From NCBI GenBank assembly GCA_003216955.1, contig QCHZ01000001.1:1-64000 (forward strand): a stretch of 64,000 nt of DNA. The letters are read 5' to 3'. This document shows positions 9,825 to 20,375 of the stretch, in pieces; the first letter of the stretch is position 1, and each line of letters opens with the position of its first letter. A program made the translations under genes and the position numbers. The DNA is from Prochlorococcus sp. AG-402-I21. Lineage in GTDB: Bacteria > Cyanobacteriota > Cyanobacteriia > PCC-6307 > Cyanobiaceae. The notes beneath the pieces were generated by a model. It had not been told where the DNA came from. It worked only from the letters and a program-made list of their open reading frames with translations, and searched no databases.

Positions 9825-10628
9825 TTATCCAAATTTTCCAGAGATATAGTCTTGAGTTGATTTTTGATTTGGTGAAGTGAACATTTTTTTTGTTTTATCA
9901 AACTCAACTAAAAATCCAATTTTTCCACTTAAATCCTTATCCTTTTTCTCTGTGTTGAAAAAAGCTGTGTAATCACTGACTCTATTGGCTTGTTGCATAT
10001 TATGAGTAACAATAATGATTGTAAAATTCTTCTTTAATTCATGAATTGTCTCTTCAATTTTTAATGTAGATAATGGATCAAGTGCTGAGCATGGCTCATC
10101 CATTAAGATCACATCAGGTTCAATAGCAATTGTCCTTGCTATGCATAATCTTTGTTGTTGACCACCAGATAATGAATAACCACTTTCGTTTAATTTATCC
10201 TTGCACTCATCCCAAACGGCTGCCTTTGTAAGAGATTCTTCAACTAATTGATCCATATTACCTTTATATCCATTAACTCTTGCACCAAAAGCAATATTTT
10301 CGTAAATACTTTTAGGAAAAGGATTGGGTTGTTGAAAAACCATTCCAATTTTCCTTCTAACTTCAACTGGATCTATATCCTCTGCATATATATCTATCCC
10401 TTCAAAAATAACACTGCCTGATAATTTGCAACCTTCTATTAAATCGTTCATTCGGTTGATTGCTCTGATGACGGTTGATTTACCGCAACCTGAAGGACCA
10501 ATAAAAGATGTAACTTGATTCTTTTCAATATTACAAAACACATTTTTAACTGCAACTGAATTGCCGTATGTAATTGAAACATTATCAAGTGAGACCGAAG
10601 GTGTAGATTTTATATTTTTTTTAATCAT
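9825..10628 (-). CDS. pstB: Phosphate ABC transporter ATP-binding protein
   Basis: ATPase of the high-affinity PstSCAB phosphate importer at the inner face of the cytoplasmic membrane. In the 267 residues, Walker [10 protein letters not shown] is at 44-52, the Q-loop [10 protein letters not shown] near 98, the ABC signature LSGGQQQR at 153-160 and Walker [13 protein letters not shown] from 173. The PNPFPKS element after the Q-loop is a PstB hallmark. It is last in the leftward order pstC-pstA-pstB, 31 bases after pstA. No pstS or regulator gene lies in the window. Expression is presumably phosphate-controlled from the promoter before pstC. Confidence 0.97.
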   Translation of the reverse strand: MIKKNIKSTPSVSLDNVSITYGNSVAVKNVFCNIEKNQVTSFIGPSGCGKSTVIRAINRMNDLIEGCKLSGSVIFEGIDIYAEDIDPVEVRRKIGMVFQQPNPFPKSIYENIAFGARVNGYKGNMDQLVEESLTKAAVWDECKDKLNESGYSLSGGQQQRLCIARTIAIEPDVILMDEPCSALDPLSTLKIEETIHELKKNFTIIIVTHNMQQANRVSDYTAFFNTEKKDKDLSGKIGFLVEFDKTKKMFTSPNQKSTQDYISGKFG

Positions 10629-10659
10629 TAGCTTATTTTACTAGTAGTTTTGCTCCTAA

Positions 10660-11574
10660 TTATAATTTATTTTTTGAAAAAGCACCATGTGAGCCTATCC
10701 ATCTTGAAAGAATATTTAGACTTAAAAGTACAACAACTAATATGAATGATGCTGCCCATGCTAGTTGGTTTTGAGCTTCATATGGCTCAAGTGCAAAATT
10801 GTAAATTAACACTGACAATGAACCCATTTCATAGAAAAGATCATCAAAACTTGTAATGTAGTAACGTGAGAAAAGAGCTGTAAAGATTAATGGAGCTGTT
10901 TCTCCTGCTGCCCTAGCGAGTGCTAATAATACGCCTGTACAAATTGAACTAAATGCAGCTGGTAATGTGATATTTGTTATCATTGTGAATTTTGAAGCAC
11001 CAACTCCTAATGCAGCTCTTCTCATGTCATCTGGAACTAATTTAAGTGCTTCATCGGTAGTTTTAATTATTGTTGGAAGCATTAAAATTGATAGTGATAT
11101 TCCGCCTGCAATACCGCTGAACATTGATCCAAATAATATTTTGGTAGAGACAATAATTGCATATATAAATACACCAGAAATTATAGAAGGAACCCCTGCA
11201 AGAACATTTGATCCAAACCTTATAAATTTTGCAAACTTTCCTGATTTTGAATATTCCGTAAGATATATTCCACCACCTACTCCAACAGGTATTGATATGA
11301 TTGAAGCAATAACTGCCATTATAAAAGTTCCAGTTATTGCTGGTCCTATCCCTCCTGCGGATAGAAGATCATCTCCGGGTGGCTCTGGTTCAAGTATTAA
11401 AGTTTCTATGTTTATATAACTTCCACCTTTTATTAATACATAGCTTATTACTAATATTAAAGGAAGTACAGAAATGAAGGCAAAAAGAGCAGAAATAATA
11501 GTTAAGGTTCTGTTGCCAATATTTCTAGCTAGGGAGGGATTATAAGTTAGAGATTTTTGTGAAGTGTAATTCAT
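10660..11574 (-). CDS. pstA: Phosphate ABC transporter permease PstA
   Basis: Membrane subunit of the PstSCAB phosphate importer. The 304 residues have about six hydrophobic segments and the BPD permease coupling motif around RRAALGVGASKFTMITNITLP (EAA loop), which contacts PstB. The N-terminal region up to about residue 20 is cytosolic and polar. Its start codon at 11574 directly abuts the pstC stop at 11575, so translation is coupled. Length is typical for PstA. Confidence 0.95.
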   Translation of the reverse strand: MNYTSQKSLTYNPSLARNIGNRTLTIISALFAFISVLPLILVISYVLIKGGSYINIETLILEPEPPGDDLLSAGGIGPAITGTFIMAVIASIISIPVGVGGGIYLTEYSKSGKFAKFIRFGSNVLAGVPSIISGVFIYAIIVSTKILFGSMFSGIAGGISLSILMLPTIIKTTDEALKLVPDDMRRAALGVGASKFTMITNITLPAAFSSICTGVLLALARAAGETAPLIFTALFSRYYITSFDDLFYEMGSLSVLIYNFALEPYEAQNQLAWAASFILVVVLLSLNILSRWIGSHGAFSKNKL

Positions 11575-12528
11575 TTATTGATATTTTAAGCTTAATTTTT
11601 TTACAATCCACTGGGCAAATACATTAACCAACAATGTTAATATCATTAGGATTAATGCTGCATACATTAGAGAAGAGACTTGGCTTCCATCTGCTTCACC
11701 AAATTGATTAGCAAGCATGGATGAAATTGTATATGAAGGAGCAAATATTGACCAACTAAAGTTATTTGAATTGCCAATAATCATTGTAACTGCCATTGTC
11801 TCACCCATAGCTCTTCCTAGAGCAAGTAAAACTCCTCCTGTTATCCCAGAAATTGCTGCTGGAATAATAACTTTAAAAATAGTAGTCCATCTAGATGCTC
11901 CAATTCCATAGGCAGCTTGCCTAAGTTTAGATGGAACTTGTTTTAGAGAATCTTTTGAAATAGATGTAATTATAGGTAGTATCATTACCACAAGAATTAA
12001 TATTGCTGGCATCATTCCAGCGCCCAAAGGTTGGGTGCTGAAAAATGGGATAAATCCAAATAGTTCGTAGATTATGTTCAAAAATGGTCTAATAAAAGGT
12101 TCCATAATAAATACTGCCCATAGTCCTAAAACTACTGATGGAATAGCAGCTAAAAGTTCAACCATTATTCCAATTACATTTCTTATATATTCGGGAATTA
12201 TATTTTCAGTTATAAATATTGCAGTGCCGACGCCCAATGGAATGGCAATTAATAATGAAGCAATCGATGTAATAAGGGTCCCATAAATAGCAGTGAATGC
12301 ACCGTATTCATCTGTAACTGGATTCCATGCAGAATTAAAAAGAAACCTCAGTCCATATCTTGAAATTGATTCAGTAGATTCATAGTAAACGACTGCAAAT
12401 ATGGAAAAAAGCACCACAGCTACCATTGAAGCCATCGCAACAACAATATTTTTAAAACCAACATCTACCAACTTCTCTGAAGTTGGTCTTTTTCTTAGTG
12501 AAAATTTTGATGTATTTGCTTTGTCCAC
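11575..12528 (-). CDS. pstC: Phosphate ABC transporter permease PstC
   Basis: Partner permease of PstA, with about six transmembrane segments and an EAA-type loop RQAAYGIGASRWTTIFKVI. I chose the GTG at 12528 (317 residues, starting MDKANTSKFSLRKRP). Related cyanobacterial PstC proteins have only about ten residues before the FSLRKRP-like motif, and the longer frame from a GTG at 12579 would run into candidate regulatory repeats. Neither start has a clear Shine-Dalgarno sequence, so the longer 334-residue form remains possible. It is first gene of the leftward pst unit and divergent from dnaK. Confidence 0.9.
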   Translation of the reverse strand: MDKANTSKFSLRKRPTSEKLVDVGFKNIVVAMASMVAVVLFSIFAVVYYESTESISRYGLRFLFNSAWNPVTDEYGAFTAIYGTLITSIASLLIAIPLGVGTAIFITENIIPEYIRNVIGIMVELLAAIPSVVLGLWAVFIMEPFIRPFLNIIYELFGFIPFFSTQPLGAGMMPAILILVVMILPIITSISKDSLKQVPSKLRQAAYGIGASRWTTIFKVIIPAAISGITGGVLLALGRAMGETMAVTMIIGNSNNFSWSIFAPSYTISSMLANQFGEADGSQVSSLMYAALILMILTLLVNVFAQWIVKKLSLKYQ

Positions 12529-12576
12529 GCGCAAAAGCAATTTACAATATGAATCTATATCTAATTTCAAATTTTT

Positions 12577-12607
12577 CACTAAGAGAGGCTTAAGGATTGG
12601 CTTTAAG
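12577..12607 (-). promoter_or_regulatory. Possible Pho-box-like repeats upstream of pstC
   Basis: On the minus strand three CTTAA-like elements follow one another (CTTAAAGC, CTTAAGCC, CTTAGTG) with start-to-start spacing of 13 and 11 bases. Cyanobacterial PhoB/SphR boxes are tandem PyTTAAPyPy repeats with 11-base periodicity. One interval is off by two bases and the third repeat is weak, so this is tentative; the location just upstream of the phosphate-transport genes is the main support. Confidence 0.3.
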
Positions 12608-12679
12608 TGTTGAAGGGTACATAATAAGTATTGAATACCCTTAAATGCTAGTTACTTTGGGGCTTAAATAAGTATTGCC

Positions 12680-14680
12680 ATGGGGAGAATAGTTGGCATT
12701 GACTTGGGAACGACTAATTCCGTTGTAGCGGTGTTGGAGGCTGGTAGGCCTGTTGTTATTGCTAGTGCTGAAGGTGCTAGAACTACGCCATCAGTTGTTG
12801 GATTTACTAAGGAATCTGAATTGTTAGTCGGTCAACTTGCTAGAAGGCAATTAGTTCTTAATCCCAAAAACACTTTCTCCAATTTAAAAAGATTTGTTGG
12901 CAGAGCATGGGATGAGCTTGAAGAAACAAGTCTCTCTGTCCCTTATAGCGTTCGTTCAAATGATCAGGGGAATGTTCGAATTACTTCCCCTATAACCAAA
13001 AGAGAGTATGCCCCCGAAGAATTGATAGGAAATATTATTAGGAAGTTGATAGATGACGCCGAAACATATTTAGGAGAAAATGTTGATTCCGCTGTAATCA
13101 CAGTTCCAGCGTATTTCAACGACTCACAAAGGCAAGCGACTCGTGATGCCGCGATTTTGGCTGGTATTTCTGTTGAAAGGATTCTAAATGAGCCAACTTC
13201 AGCTGCTCTTGCTTATGGATTTGATAAAAGTTCTTCTAGGAAAGTTTTGGTTTTTGATTTAGGTGGTGGAACATTTGATGTATCTCTAATGTCCATTTCA
13301 AATGGCGTTTTTGACGTTAAAGCAACTTCAGGTGATACCCAGTTGGGCGGTAATGATTTTGATCAAAGAATTGTTGATTGGCTTGCTGAAGATTTTTTAA
13401 AAAAAAATAAAATAGATCTCAGAAGAGACAGGCAGTCTTTACAAAGACTTACTGAAGCGGCTGAGAAGGCTAAACAAGAACTCTCCGGGGTTCAAACCAC
13501 TCCTATATCACTTCCTTTTATTTCTACAGGCAAGGATGGTCCGTTACATATAGAGACCACTCTTAGTAGAAAAAATTACGAGGCTCTTTGCAATGATCTT
13601 TTAGATAGATTATTCGATCCTGTTAATACTGTTATTGATGATTCAGGTTGGGATCCTGAGGAGATTGATGAAGTTGTTCTTGTAGGAGGGAGTACACGTA
13701 TGCCAATGGTAAAGCAATTAGTTAAAACTCTAGTTCCAAATCCACCTTGTCAATCTGTTAACCCCGATGAAGTAGTAGCTATTGGTGCTGCAATTCAAGG
13801 CGGGATTCTTTCAGGTGAGTTAAGAGACCTTTTGTTAAATGATGTCACCCCTCTTTCTCTAGGACTTGAAACTGTTGGAGGTTTAATGAAAGTTCTTATT
13901 CCTCGAAACACCTCTATTCCAGTGAGACAATCGGATGTTTTCAGTACATCGGAATCCAACCAATCATCCGTTGAGATACATATATGGCAAGGTGAGAGGC
14001 AAATGGCTTCAGACAACAAATCATTGGGTAAATTCAGATTATCGGGAATTCCTCCTGCCCCAAGAGGTGTACCTCAGGTTCAGGTTGCATTTGATATTGA
14101 TGCCAACGGCTTATTAGAAGTCAGTGCAACTGACAGAACAACTGGTAGGAAGCAATCCGTAAGTGTTACTGGTGGCTCAAACTTGAATCAAAATGAAGTT
14201 AATAAATTGATTGAGGAGTCTAAAATAAAGGCATCTGAAGATAGAAAGAAGCGTGCCTCCATTGATCAGAGAAATAATGCTTTAACTCTTGTTGCGCAAG
14301 CTGAAAGACGTTTAAGAGACGCTTCTCTAGAGCTCGGACCTTATGGAGCTGAAAGACAACAAAGATCTGTAGAAGTTGCTATGAGGGACGTTGAAGATAT
14401 GCTTCAAGACAATGATTTGCAAGAGCTTGAATATGCGGTGGGTTCTCTCCAAGAAGCATTATTTGGTTTAAATCGTCGTTTATCAGCAGAAAGGAAAACA
14501 GAATCTAATCCCATACAAGGGATAAAAAATACTTTTGGATCTTTAAAGGACGAATTATTTTCAGATGATTACTGGGATGATGATCCTTGGGACTATTCAC
14601 AAAGAGGACAAAACAAAAATGGTGATAATTATTATGGGAGAAGGGATATAGATCCTTGGGATAATGACTACTACCGTTGA
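12680..14680 (+). CDS. dnaK: Hsp70 chaperone DnaK (one of several cyanobacterial paralogs)
   Basis: ATP-dependent chaperone. The 666 residues have the actin-like ATPase domain (phosphate-1 [13 protein letters not shown] from residue 5, [12 protein letters not shown] near 193, [10 protein letters not shown] near 335), the linker and beta-sandwich ([20 protein letters not shown]) and a helical lid. The C-terminal tail is unusual: it lacks the classical EEVD-like or EFTE end and instead is Asp/Trp/Tyr-rich with two DPWD repeats. Cyanobacteria carry several DnaKs, and the different tail plus the dedicated dnaJ overlapping by 17 bases suggest a specialised rather than the main housekeeping copy. 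I do not assign a paralog number. Confidence 0.93.
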   Translation: MGRIVGIDLGTTNSVVAVLEAGRPVVIASAEGARTTPSVVGFTKESELLVGQLARRQLVLNPKNTFSNLKRFVGRAWDELEETSLSVPYSVRSNDQGNVRITSPITKREYAPEELIGNIIRKLIDDAETYLGENVDSAVITVPAYFNDSQRQATRDAAILAGISVERILNEPTSAALAYGFDKSSSRKVLVFDLGGGTFDVSLMSISNGVFDVKATSGDTQLGGNDFDQRIVDWLAEDFLKKNKIDLRRDRQSLQRLTEAAEKAKQELSGVQTTPISLPFISTGKDGPLHIETTLSRKNYEALCNDLLDRLFDPVNTVIDDSGWDPEEIDEVVLVGGSTRMPMVKQLVKTLVPNPPCQSVNPDEVVAIGAAIQGGILSGELRDLLLNDVTPLSLGLETVGGLMKVLIPRNTSIPVRQSDVFSTSESNQSSVEIHIWQGERQMASDNKSLGKFRLSGIPPAPRGVPQVQVAFDIDANGLLEVSATDRTTGRKQSVSVTGGSNLNQNEVNKLIEESKIKASEDRKKRASIDQRNNALTLVAQAERRLRDASLELGPYGAERQQRSVEVAMRDVEDMLQDNDLQELEYAVGSLQEALFGLNRRLSAERKTESNPIQGIKNTFGSLKDELFSDDYWDDDPWDYSQRGQNKNGDNYYGRRDIDPWDNDYYR

Positions 14681-15599
14681 TCCGAACTATTGGTCTCTAT
14701 TAGGAGTCTCCCCAGATTGTGATTCTAGTGAACTTAAATCCGCCTTTAGGAAAGAGGCAAGAAAGTGGCATCCTGATTTAAATAAAAATGATGTCAACGC
14801 TGAAGAAAGATTCAAATTAATTAATGAAGCCTATGCGATTTTAAGCGATCCTAAAAAGAGAAAAGAATGGGAGACAAAAAATAATAAAAGTCAAGATGTC
14901 TTTGAAAATAGATTTCCTACTTATGAAGAATACTTAGAAGTTGTATTAGGTATAAAAATTGATTTAGAAGATCAAATTGATGAAATTGATAATATTTATG
15001 ATCAATCTTCAGACTTTTCTGAAGACGGATATGAAGATTCTGAACAGCCTTATTCTAATGAATATATTCCTACAACAAGTGAACCAACACCACCACCAAC
15101 TTTAATTTATGAGGATCAAGAATCAATTGTAGAAATCTCTCCCGATCAGGCCCTTTATGGATCATCTGTCGAAATCCAGTTGCAGGACGGGACTCTTGTT
15201 GAAGTTTTAACACCACCGTTTGCGGGAGATGGATGGAGATTAAGAATTGAAGGTGCTGCAATTGGTTGTCGCGACCATTTTGTTCAATTAAAAGTACAAA
15301 CCGAAGATGGATTAAGAATTGATGGGTTAAGAGTCATGTATCGTCTTGAATTATTTCCACATGATGCTTTATTAGGTTGTGCAGTCGATATTCCAACTCT
15401 AAATGGATCGGTTACTTTACAAGTACCTCCTAATTCATCAACAGGAAGGTTATTAAGACTTAGAGGTCGTGGATTGGAATATGAGGAATATCGCGGTGAT
15501 CAAATTGTTGAAATAATTATTGTCTTACCAGATATTTTAAGTGACTCTGAAATTGCACTTTATCAACGTCTAAATGAATTATCTATGGAGAATTATTAG
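14664..15599 (+). CDS. dnaJ: J-domain co-chaperone, zinc-finger-less DnaJ
   Basis: Stimulates Hsp70 ATP hydrolysis and delivers substrate. The 311 residues have an N-terminal J domain (6-70) with HPD at residues 36-38. An acidic, Ser/Pro/Thr-rich linker (about 90-150, including TPPPTL) follows, and then two DnaJ C-terminal beta domains ([10 protein letters not shown] and a region ending [16 protein letters not shown]). No CxxCxGxG zinc finger is present, so this is a type II/CbpA-like protein. The start overlaps dnaK by 17 bases in another frame, which implies coupled translation and a dedicated DnaK partner. Confidence 0.92.
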   Translation: MTTTVDPNYWSLLGVSPDCDSSELKSAFRKEARKWHPDLNKNDVNAEERFKLINEAYAILSDPKKRKEWETKNNKSQDVFENRFPTYEEYLEVVLGIKIDLEDQIDEIDNIYDQSSDFSEDGYEDSEQPYSNEYIPTTSEPTPPPTLIYEDQESIVEISPDQALYGSSVEIQLQDGTLVEVLTPPFAGDGWRLRIEGAAIGCRDHFVQLKVQTEDGLRIDGLRVMYRLELFPHDALLGCAVDIPTLNGSVTLQVPPNSSTGRLLRLRGRGLEYEEYRGDQIVEIIIVLPDILSDSEIALYQRLNELSMENY

Positions 15600-15655
15600 G
15601 AACATATTGTTTATTCACTTTATCGATTTATAATTAATTTGGTTATTTAATTGCT

Positions 15656-16048
15656 ATGTTGGTTCATGTCCTTTTGTATGAAGCGGGGACTGAAAGTGAA
15701 GGTATACACTCTCTCGAACTTAAGGATTCAACAGTGATCCTCATGTTCGAAGATAAGGATGATGCTGAAAGATATTGCGGCCTTTTAGAAGCTCAAGATT
15801 TTCCAACCCCATCCGTTGAGGAGTTGACAAGGAGAGATATTGAAGCTTTTTGTCTGGAAGCAGGTTATGAGCCCCGCTATGTTGAAAAAGGCTTTATTCC
15901 AAGTACCGATGAAGAACGGCTTATGATTTCCCCACCTCTTTCAAATCTAGAAGTTGAAAATTGGCATAATCAAGATAGTATAAATAAACAAACATCCTCC
16001 AATGATCAGCTTGAAGATATTAAAAAACGTCTAGAAAATCTTTTATGA
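15656..16048 (+). CDS. DUF3110 protein
   Basis: The 130-residue soluble protein belongs to a cyanobacterial/plastid family of unknown function, recognised from its N-terminal part: MLVHVLLYEAGTESEGIHSL, then a strand-helix unit VILMFEDKDDAERYCGLLEAQDFPTPSVEEL. The fold looks like a small alpha-beta (ferredoxin-like) domain of about 95 residues, followed by a variable polar tail. It lies 56 bases after dnaJ and overlaps murQ by four bases (ATGA), so it is probably part of the same transcription unit. No function is claimed. Confidence 0.8.
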   Translation: MLVHVLLYEAGTESEGIHSLELKDSTVILMFEDKDDAERYCGLLEAQDFPTPSVEELTRRDIEAFCLEAGYEPRYVEKGFIPSTDEERLMISPPLSNLEVENWHNQDSINKQTSSNDQLEDIKKRLENLL

Positions 16049-16977
16049 TTAATTTAAACAGGAATTCTAAAAATAATAATTATCGAATATTAACTGAGCA
16101 AATTAATTTAACATCAAATGAATTGGATACTAAATCTACATATGAAATAGTCAATATTTTTTCTGAAGCTGATAAAGAACCTCAAATGGCCGTTGAAAAA
16201 GCAATTCCAGATATAATTAATGCTATTGATAAAATTACGTTAAAACTTAAATCAAATGGCAGATTGTTTTATATTGGTACTGGTACTTCTGGAAGACTAG
16301 GTGTACTTGATGCATCAGAATGTCCTCCAACTTTTTGTACCAATCCAGATTTAGTTCAGGGAATTATCGCTGGAGGTATTCCATCACTAACAAGAAGTTC
16401 TGAATCTCTAGAGGATGTGATTGAGTCTGCTATGGCTGATCTTAAAGAAAGAAATTTTTCTAATAAAGATGTCTTAATAGGTATAACAGCTAGTGGAAGA
16501 ACTCCATATGTTATTGGGGCATTAACCTATTCCAAAAGTATTAATGCTTTAACTATTTCTATTTCATCAGTTCCAGAAAATGATTCATCTTTAGATAATG
16601 ATATTGATATTAGATTGATTACAGGACCAGAGATACTTGCAGGCTCTACAAGATTAAAAGCTGGAACAGCAACAAAGATGGCTTTAAATATAATTTCTAC
16701 ATCTGTGATGATCAAATTAGGCAAGGTTTATGGCAATAGAATGATCGATTTATCAGTTAGTAACGATAAATTAATGGATAGAGCAATTGGCATCTTATTT
16801 GATATTGGCTCAGTTGATAAAGAAACTGCTGTTCAACTTTTAAAGAAGACAAATGGATCCGTAAAACTATCTTTATTAATCGCTTTGTCTGGCATGAATA
16901 TTATTGAGGCCAAGCAATTACTTAATGATTCAAAGGGCAATTTAAGAACAGCTCTAATTAATGTTAATTGTAATTGA
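16045..16977 (+). CDS. murQ: N-acetylmuramic acid 6-phosphate etherase
   Basis: Cleaves the lactyl ether of MurNAc-6-phosphate to GlcNAc-6-phosphate plus D-lactate during cell-wall recycling. The 310 residues form a SIS-domain protein: sugar-phosphate-binding loop RLFYIGTGTSGRLGVLDASE near residue 75-94 with the catalytic Glu, then AGGIPSL and GITASGRTPYVIGAL. The conserved GPEILAGSTRLKAGTATKM segment is near 190-210 and a small C-terminal helical domain closes the protein. It overlaps the DUF3110 gene by four bases. The MurNAc kinase or PTS partner is not in this window. Confidence 0.95.
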   Translation: MINLNRNSKNNNYRILTEQINLTSNELDTKSTYEIVNIFSEADKEPQMAVEKAIPDIINAIDKITLKLKSNGRLFYIGTGTSGRLGVLDASECPPTFCTNPDLVQGIIAGGIPSLTRSSESLEDVIESAMADLKERNFSNKDVLIGITASGRTPYVIGALTYSKSINALTISISSVPENDSSLDNDIDIRLITGPEILAGSTRLKAGTATKMALNIISTSVMIKLGKVYGNRMIDLSVSNDKLMDRAIGILFDIGSVDKETAVQLLKKTNGSVKLSLLIALSGMNIIEAKQLLNDSKGNLRTALINVNCN

Positions 16978-17067
16978 CTTATGATCAATTAAACCTATCG
17001 CATTTTTATTATACTTTCTGCATTAAATTTTAAAACCAGTTATTATAAAAAAAAATTAGTTTGATCT

Positions 17068-17508
17068 ATGCCTAAAGTTTTGATGAATACAGATAAAGGG
17101 CAATTGAACATTGACCTGTTTGATAATGATGCGCCAAAAACAGTAGAAAACTTTCTGAAGCTCGTTAAAGAGGGTTTTTACGATGGTCTTTCTTTTCATA
17201 GGGTAATTAATGGTTTTATGGCGCAAGGAGGTTGTCCTAATACAAGAGAGGGTTCAAGAGGTATGCCTGGAACCGGAGGCCCTGGATATTCTATTAATTG
17301 TGAGATTAATTCCAACAAACATGTTGCTGGTTCTTTGTCTATGGCGCATGCAGGAAAGGATACTGGGGGCAGCCAATTCTTTTTAGTTCATGCTCCACAA
17401 CCACATTTGGATGGAGTTCATACTGTCTTTGGTAAAACTGAAGATATGAAAATACTTCTATCTATTACTAATGGTACCAAAATTAATAGTGTAACTATTG
17501 TTAAATAG
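17068..17508 (+). CDS. ppiB: Cyclophilin-type peptidylprolyl isomerase
   Basis: Catalyses cis-trans isomerisation of prolyl bonds. The 146-residue single-domain cytosolic form carries the active-site strand [15 protein letters not shown] (Arg and Phe/Gln of the catalytic site) and [17 protein letters not shown]. No signal peptide is visible, so a cytosolic location is expected. The start [13 protein letters not shown] is preceded by an A-rich stretch with no strong ribosome site. It is convergent with ribBA, 14 bases away. Confidence 0.94.
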   Translation: MPKVLMNTDKGQLNIDLFDNDAPKTVENFLKLVKEGFYDGLSFHRVINGFMAQGGCPNTREGSRGMPGTGGPGYSINCEINSNKHVAGSLSMAHAGKDTGGSQFFLVHAPQPHLDGVHTVFGKTEDMKILLSITNGTKINSVTIVK

Positions 17509-17522
17509 AATTATTTTTATTA

Positions 17523-19208
17523 TTAACTCCATTCAATAGTACTTGTTTTGTCTTTCAAATCCCAATTAAATAATGGCGAATTTTCAAAATTTGAAAGCTC
17601 GCTAATTTTTTTCTCTTCAATTAATATATTTTGTGAAGGATGTAAAAGTTTTTCATAATTATCAGTTTTAATTATTCCAATTCTTTCTGTATTTTCCCAG
17701 TTACTTAGTTCTCTAAGAAGAGACTCAAGTAATCTTTTATCTATTAAGTTTCCTTCTAAATGAGTCTTTATATCTCTATGTCTAACATTCCATATAAATA
17801 ATGGATTTTCACATAGAGCTATTAATCTTGGAGCGTTTTGAATAGAAATATTTAAAAAATGATTTTCTGACCATTTATTTGCTTTATCTTCAAAATGCTT
17901 TAATTCATTATTTTGAACTTTGCCATCCCAATAGACAACAATATTTTGTCTTTCATTGCTTAAATTGGTCTGAATATTATTACCAATCAAGTGACCGAGT
18001 TTTTCTCTTTTAACTTCAAGATAAGCAGCATTATGATCTCCAGGGCAAATCACTAATGGAACTCTAGATTCAACTTGAAGTCCATATCCACCAAGACCTG
18101 CTATCTTTCTTGGATTATTGGTTAATAATTTAAGTCTGTTTATTCCTAAATCTGTCAAAATTTGTGCGCCTACTCCATAATTTCTTAGGTCTGCTGGAAA
18201 ACCTAACTTTTCATTAGCTTCAACCGTATCTAATCCTCCATCTTGAAGGTTATAGGCTTTTAATTTATTAACCAAACCTATCCCTCTTCCTTCCTGCCTT
18301 AGATAAACAACAACTCCTTCCCCTTCTTCTGAAATTCTTGACAAGGCAGCTTCTAATTGAGGTCTGCAGTCGCACCTTAACGATCCGAATGCATCTCCAG
18401 TTAGACATTCTGAATGCATTCTTACTAGCACCGGTTCTTTTAAGTTTTCTGGATCTCCTTTTATTATCGCTACATGTTCTGATCCATCCAATTCGTTCTT
18501 ATAACCAATTGCCTTGAAATCTCCAAAAACACTAGGCAACTTTGCAATTGCTTGCCTGTATACAAATCGTTCATTTTCAAGTCTGTAATGAATTAAATCT
18601 GCAATACTTATCAACTTTAAATTTCTTTCCTTCGCATATGTTTTTAATTCGGGTAGTCTTGCCATTGAGCCATCTAGATTTTGGATCTCACAGATTACGC
18701 CTGCAGGAGATAGACCGGCTAACAAAGACAAATCTACTGCTGCTTCCGTATGTCCAGCTCTTTTTAACACCCCACCTATTTTTGCTCTTAAGGGAAAGAT
18801 ATGACCTGGTCTTCTTAAATCAATTGGTTTCGTTTGACTATTAAGAGCAACTTGAATTGTTTTAGCTCTATCTTCCGCAGATATTCCCGTTGATACTCCA
18901 AATTCAGGACCTGCATCGATGCTTACAGTGAATGCTGTTTGGTTTGAATCGGTATTTCTGTCGACCATTAAAGGGAGGTCTAGTTGGTCTAATCGTTGCC
19001 CTTGCATTGCAAGACATATCAAACCTCTTGCTTCAGTTGCCATGAAATTTATTTGTTGCGGAGTCGCAAATTGAGCAGCGCAAATTAAATCTCCTTCGTT
19101 TTCTCTTTTTTCATCATCAACTACAACAACACATTCGCCGTTCCTAATAGCAGCAAGAGCATCCGCTATATCATCAAATTCAATTTCATAACAATCTTCT
19201 GATTTCAA
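17523..19208 (-). CDS. ribBA: Bifunctional DHBP synthase / GTP cyclohydrolase II with a C-terminal extension
   Basis: Supplies both precursors of riboflavin. The RibB domain is residues about 10-210, with the acidic [12 protein letters not shown] loop at 31-42 and GHTEAAVDL near 152. The RibA domain is about 215-400 with zinc ligands Cys268, Cys279 and Cys281 in [17 protein letters not shown], the RQEGRGIGL motif and the NNPRK arginine motif. Residues 411-561 form an extra domain of about 150 residues that is not part of the bifunctional core in most bacteria; I recognise no motif in it. It is divergent from argC and convergent with ppiB. Confidence 0.95.
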   Translation of the reverse strand: MKSEDCYEIEFDDIADALAAIRNGECVVVVDDEKRENEGDLICAAQFATPQQINFMATEARGLICLAMQGQRLDQLDLPLMVDRNTDSNQTAFTVSIDAGPEFGVSTGISAEDRAKTIQVALNSQTKPIDLRRPGHIFPLRAKIGGVLKRAGHTEAAVDLSLLAGLSPAGVICEIQNLDGSMARLPELKTYAKERNLKLISIADLIHYRLENERFVYRQAIAKLPSVFGDFKAIGYKNELDGSEHVAIIKGDPENLKEPVLVRMHSECLTGDAFGSLRCDCRPQLEAALSRISEEGEGVVVYLRQEGRGIGLVNKLKAYNLQDGGLDTVEANEKLGFPADLRNYGVGAQILTDLGINRLKLLTNNPRKIAGLGGYGLQVESRVPLVICPGDHNAAYLEVKREKLGHLIGNNIQTNLSNERQNIVVYWDGKVQNNELKHFEDKANKWSENHFLNISIQNAPRLIALCENPLFIWNVRHRDIKTHLEGNLIDKRLLESLLRELSNWENTERIGIIKTDNYEKLLHPSQNILIEEKKISELSNFENSPLFNWDLKDKTSTIEWS

Positions 19209-19295
19209 CTTATTCCTCGTGTTTGTGGTGAAATGGTTCTTTGCTACTTATTCTCAAATGAATATCTCATCATTCTACGAAATAACCTTGAAGTT

Positions 19296-20375
19296 ATGGC
19301 AATTAGTACATCGAAAGCTGGGAGGATCGCAATTATTGGAGCATCTGGATATGGAGGACTTCAACTCGTTAAGTTGATAAATGAACATCCAAACTTTGAG
19401 ATTTCATCTTTAAATGGAGAGAGATCTGCAGGTAAAAGCTGGAATGAAATAAACCCTTTTATGAAACTTTTGGGTGATAAAGAGATAACTAAAAGCAATC
19501 TTGATCAAATAGCTGAACATTCGGATTATGCAATATTGAGTCTGCCTAACGGCTTGTCATCACAACTCACCCCTTTATTATTAGAAAAAGGTATTAAAGT
19601 ACTTGATTTATCAGCTGATTATAGATTTAAATCATTAGATAAATGGAAGCAAGTCTATTCCAAAGAAGCGGCACAATATCCAAGATATGATTACGAATTA
19701 TGTGAAGAGGCTATCTATGGTTTTTCCGAAGAATTTAGTAGTGATATTTCAAAGTCTAGATTAATTGCCTGTCCAGGTTGCTACCCAACTTCGTCACTTA
19801 GTGTACTTATCCCATTCTTAAAACAAGGGCTAATAGAAAGTGAAGGAATTATAATTGATGCAAAATCTGGTACATCTGGCGGTGGCAGAAATCCTAGTGA
19901 GCAACTTCTATTGTCTGAATGCTCTGAATCAATTAAACCCTATGGAGTTATTGGACATAGACATACAGCAGAAATAGAGAGGGTCGCCAGTCATTTTGCT
20001 GGTCATGAAGTCAATTTACAATTCACGCCTCATTTGGTACCAATGGTTAGAGGTATTCTGACGACAGTTTATGCTCGTCTACGAGATCCTGGTTTAACAG
20101 CAATGGACTGTAAAATTGTTATTGAGGCTTTTTATAAAAATCAACCTTTTATTGATATTTTGCCTGTAGGCACGTATCCAGCCACTAAATGGGTTAAAAA
20201 TACTAATAAAGTTATGATTGCAGTTGAAGTTGATAATCGTAATGGAAGAATCGTACTAATGAGCGTTATTGATAATCTCCTAAAAGGTCAAGCAGGACAG
20301 GCGGTTCAAAATTTAAATATTATGCACGGAATTGAATCAGATATTGGTCTTCCCAAGATTACTTATTATCCTTGA
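19296..20375 (+). CDS. argC: N-acetyl-gamma-glutamyl-phosphate reductase
   Basis: NADPH-dependent reduction of N-acetylglutamyl phosphate in arginine synthesis. From the ATG at 19296 (MAISTSKAGRIAIIGASGYGG) the protein has 359 residues. The dinucleotide-binding loop GASGYGG is next to the N-terminus and the active-site Cys is at residue 162 in IACPGCYPTS. A conserved HRHTAEIE segment is near 222. The frame is open from 19233, but the extra 21 residues precede the Rossmann strand without family support, so I prefer the later start. The end overlaps the convergent purN by 17 bases. Confidence 0.95.
   Translation: MAISTSKAGRIAIIGASGYGGLQLVKLINEHPNFEISSLNGERSAGKSWNEINPFMKLLGDKEITKSNLDQIAEHSDYAILSLPNGLSSQLTPLLLEKGIKVLDLSADYRFKSLDKWKQVYSKEAAQYPRYDYELCEEAIYGFSEEFSSDISKSRLIACPGCYPTSSLSVLIPFLKQGLIESEGIIIDAKSGTSGGGRNPSEQLLLSECSESIKPYGVIGHRHTAEIERVASHFAGHEVNLQFTPHLVPMVRGILTTVYARLRDPGLTAMDCKIVIEAFYKNQPFIDILPVGTYPATKWVKNTNKVMIAVEVDNRNGRIVLMSVIDNLLKGQAGQAVQNLNIMHGIESDIGLPKITYYP

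Noticed and set aside
10967-11419. 150-codon open frame on the plus strand
   Set aside because: Antisense to pstA; the Pro/Ile-rich translation is an artefact of complementing membrane-helix codons.
12529-12579. 17-residue N-terminal extension of PstC from a GTG at 12579
   Set aside because: Not supported by the family pattern before FSLRKRP and overlaps possible regulatory repeats; kept as an alternative in the pstC entry.
19233-19295. Longer N-terminus for argC (21 extra residues)
   Set aside because: The Rossmann strand normally begins within about ten residues of the start, and the ATG at 19296 gives the expected form.
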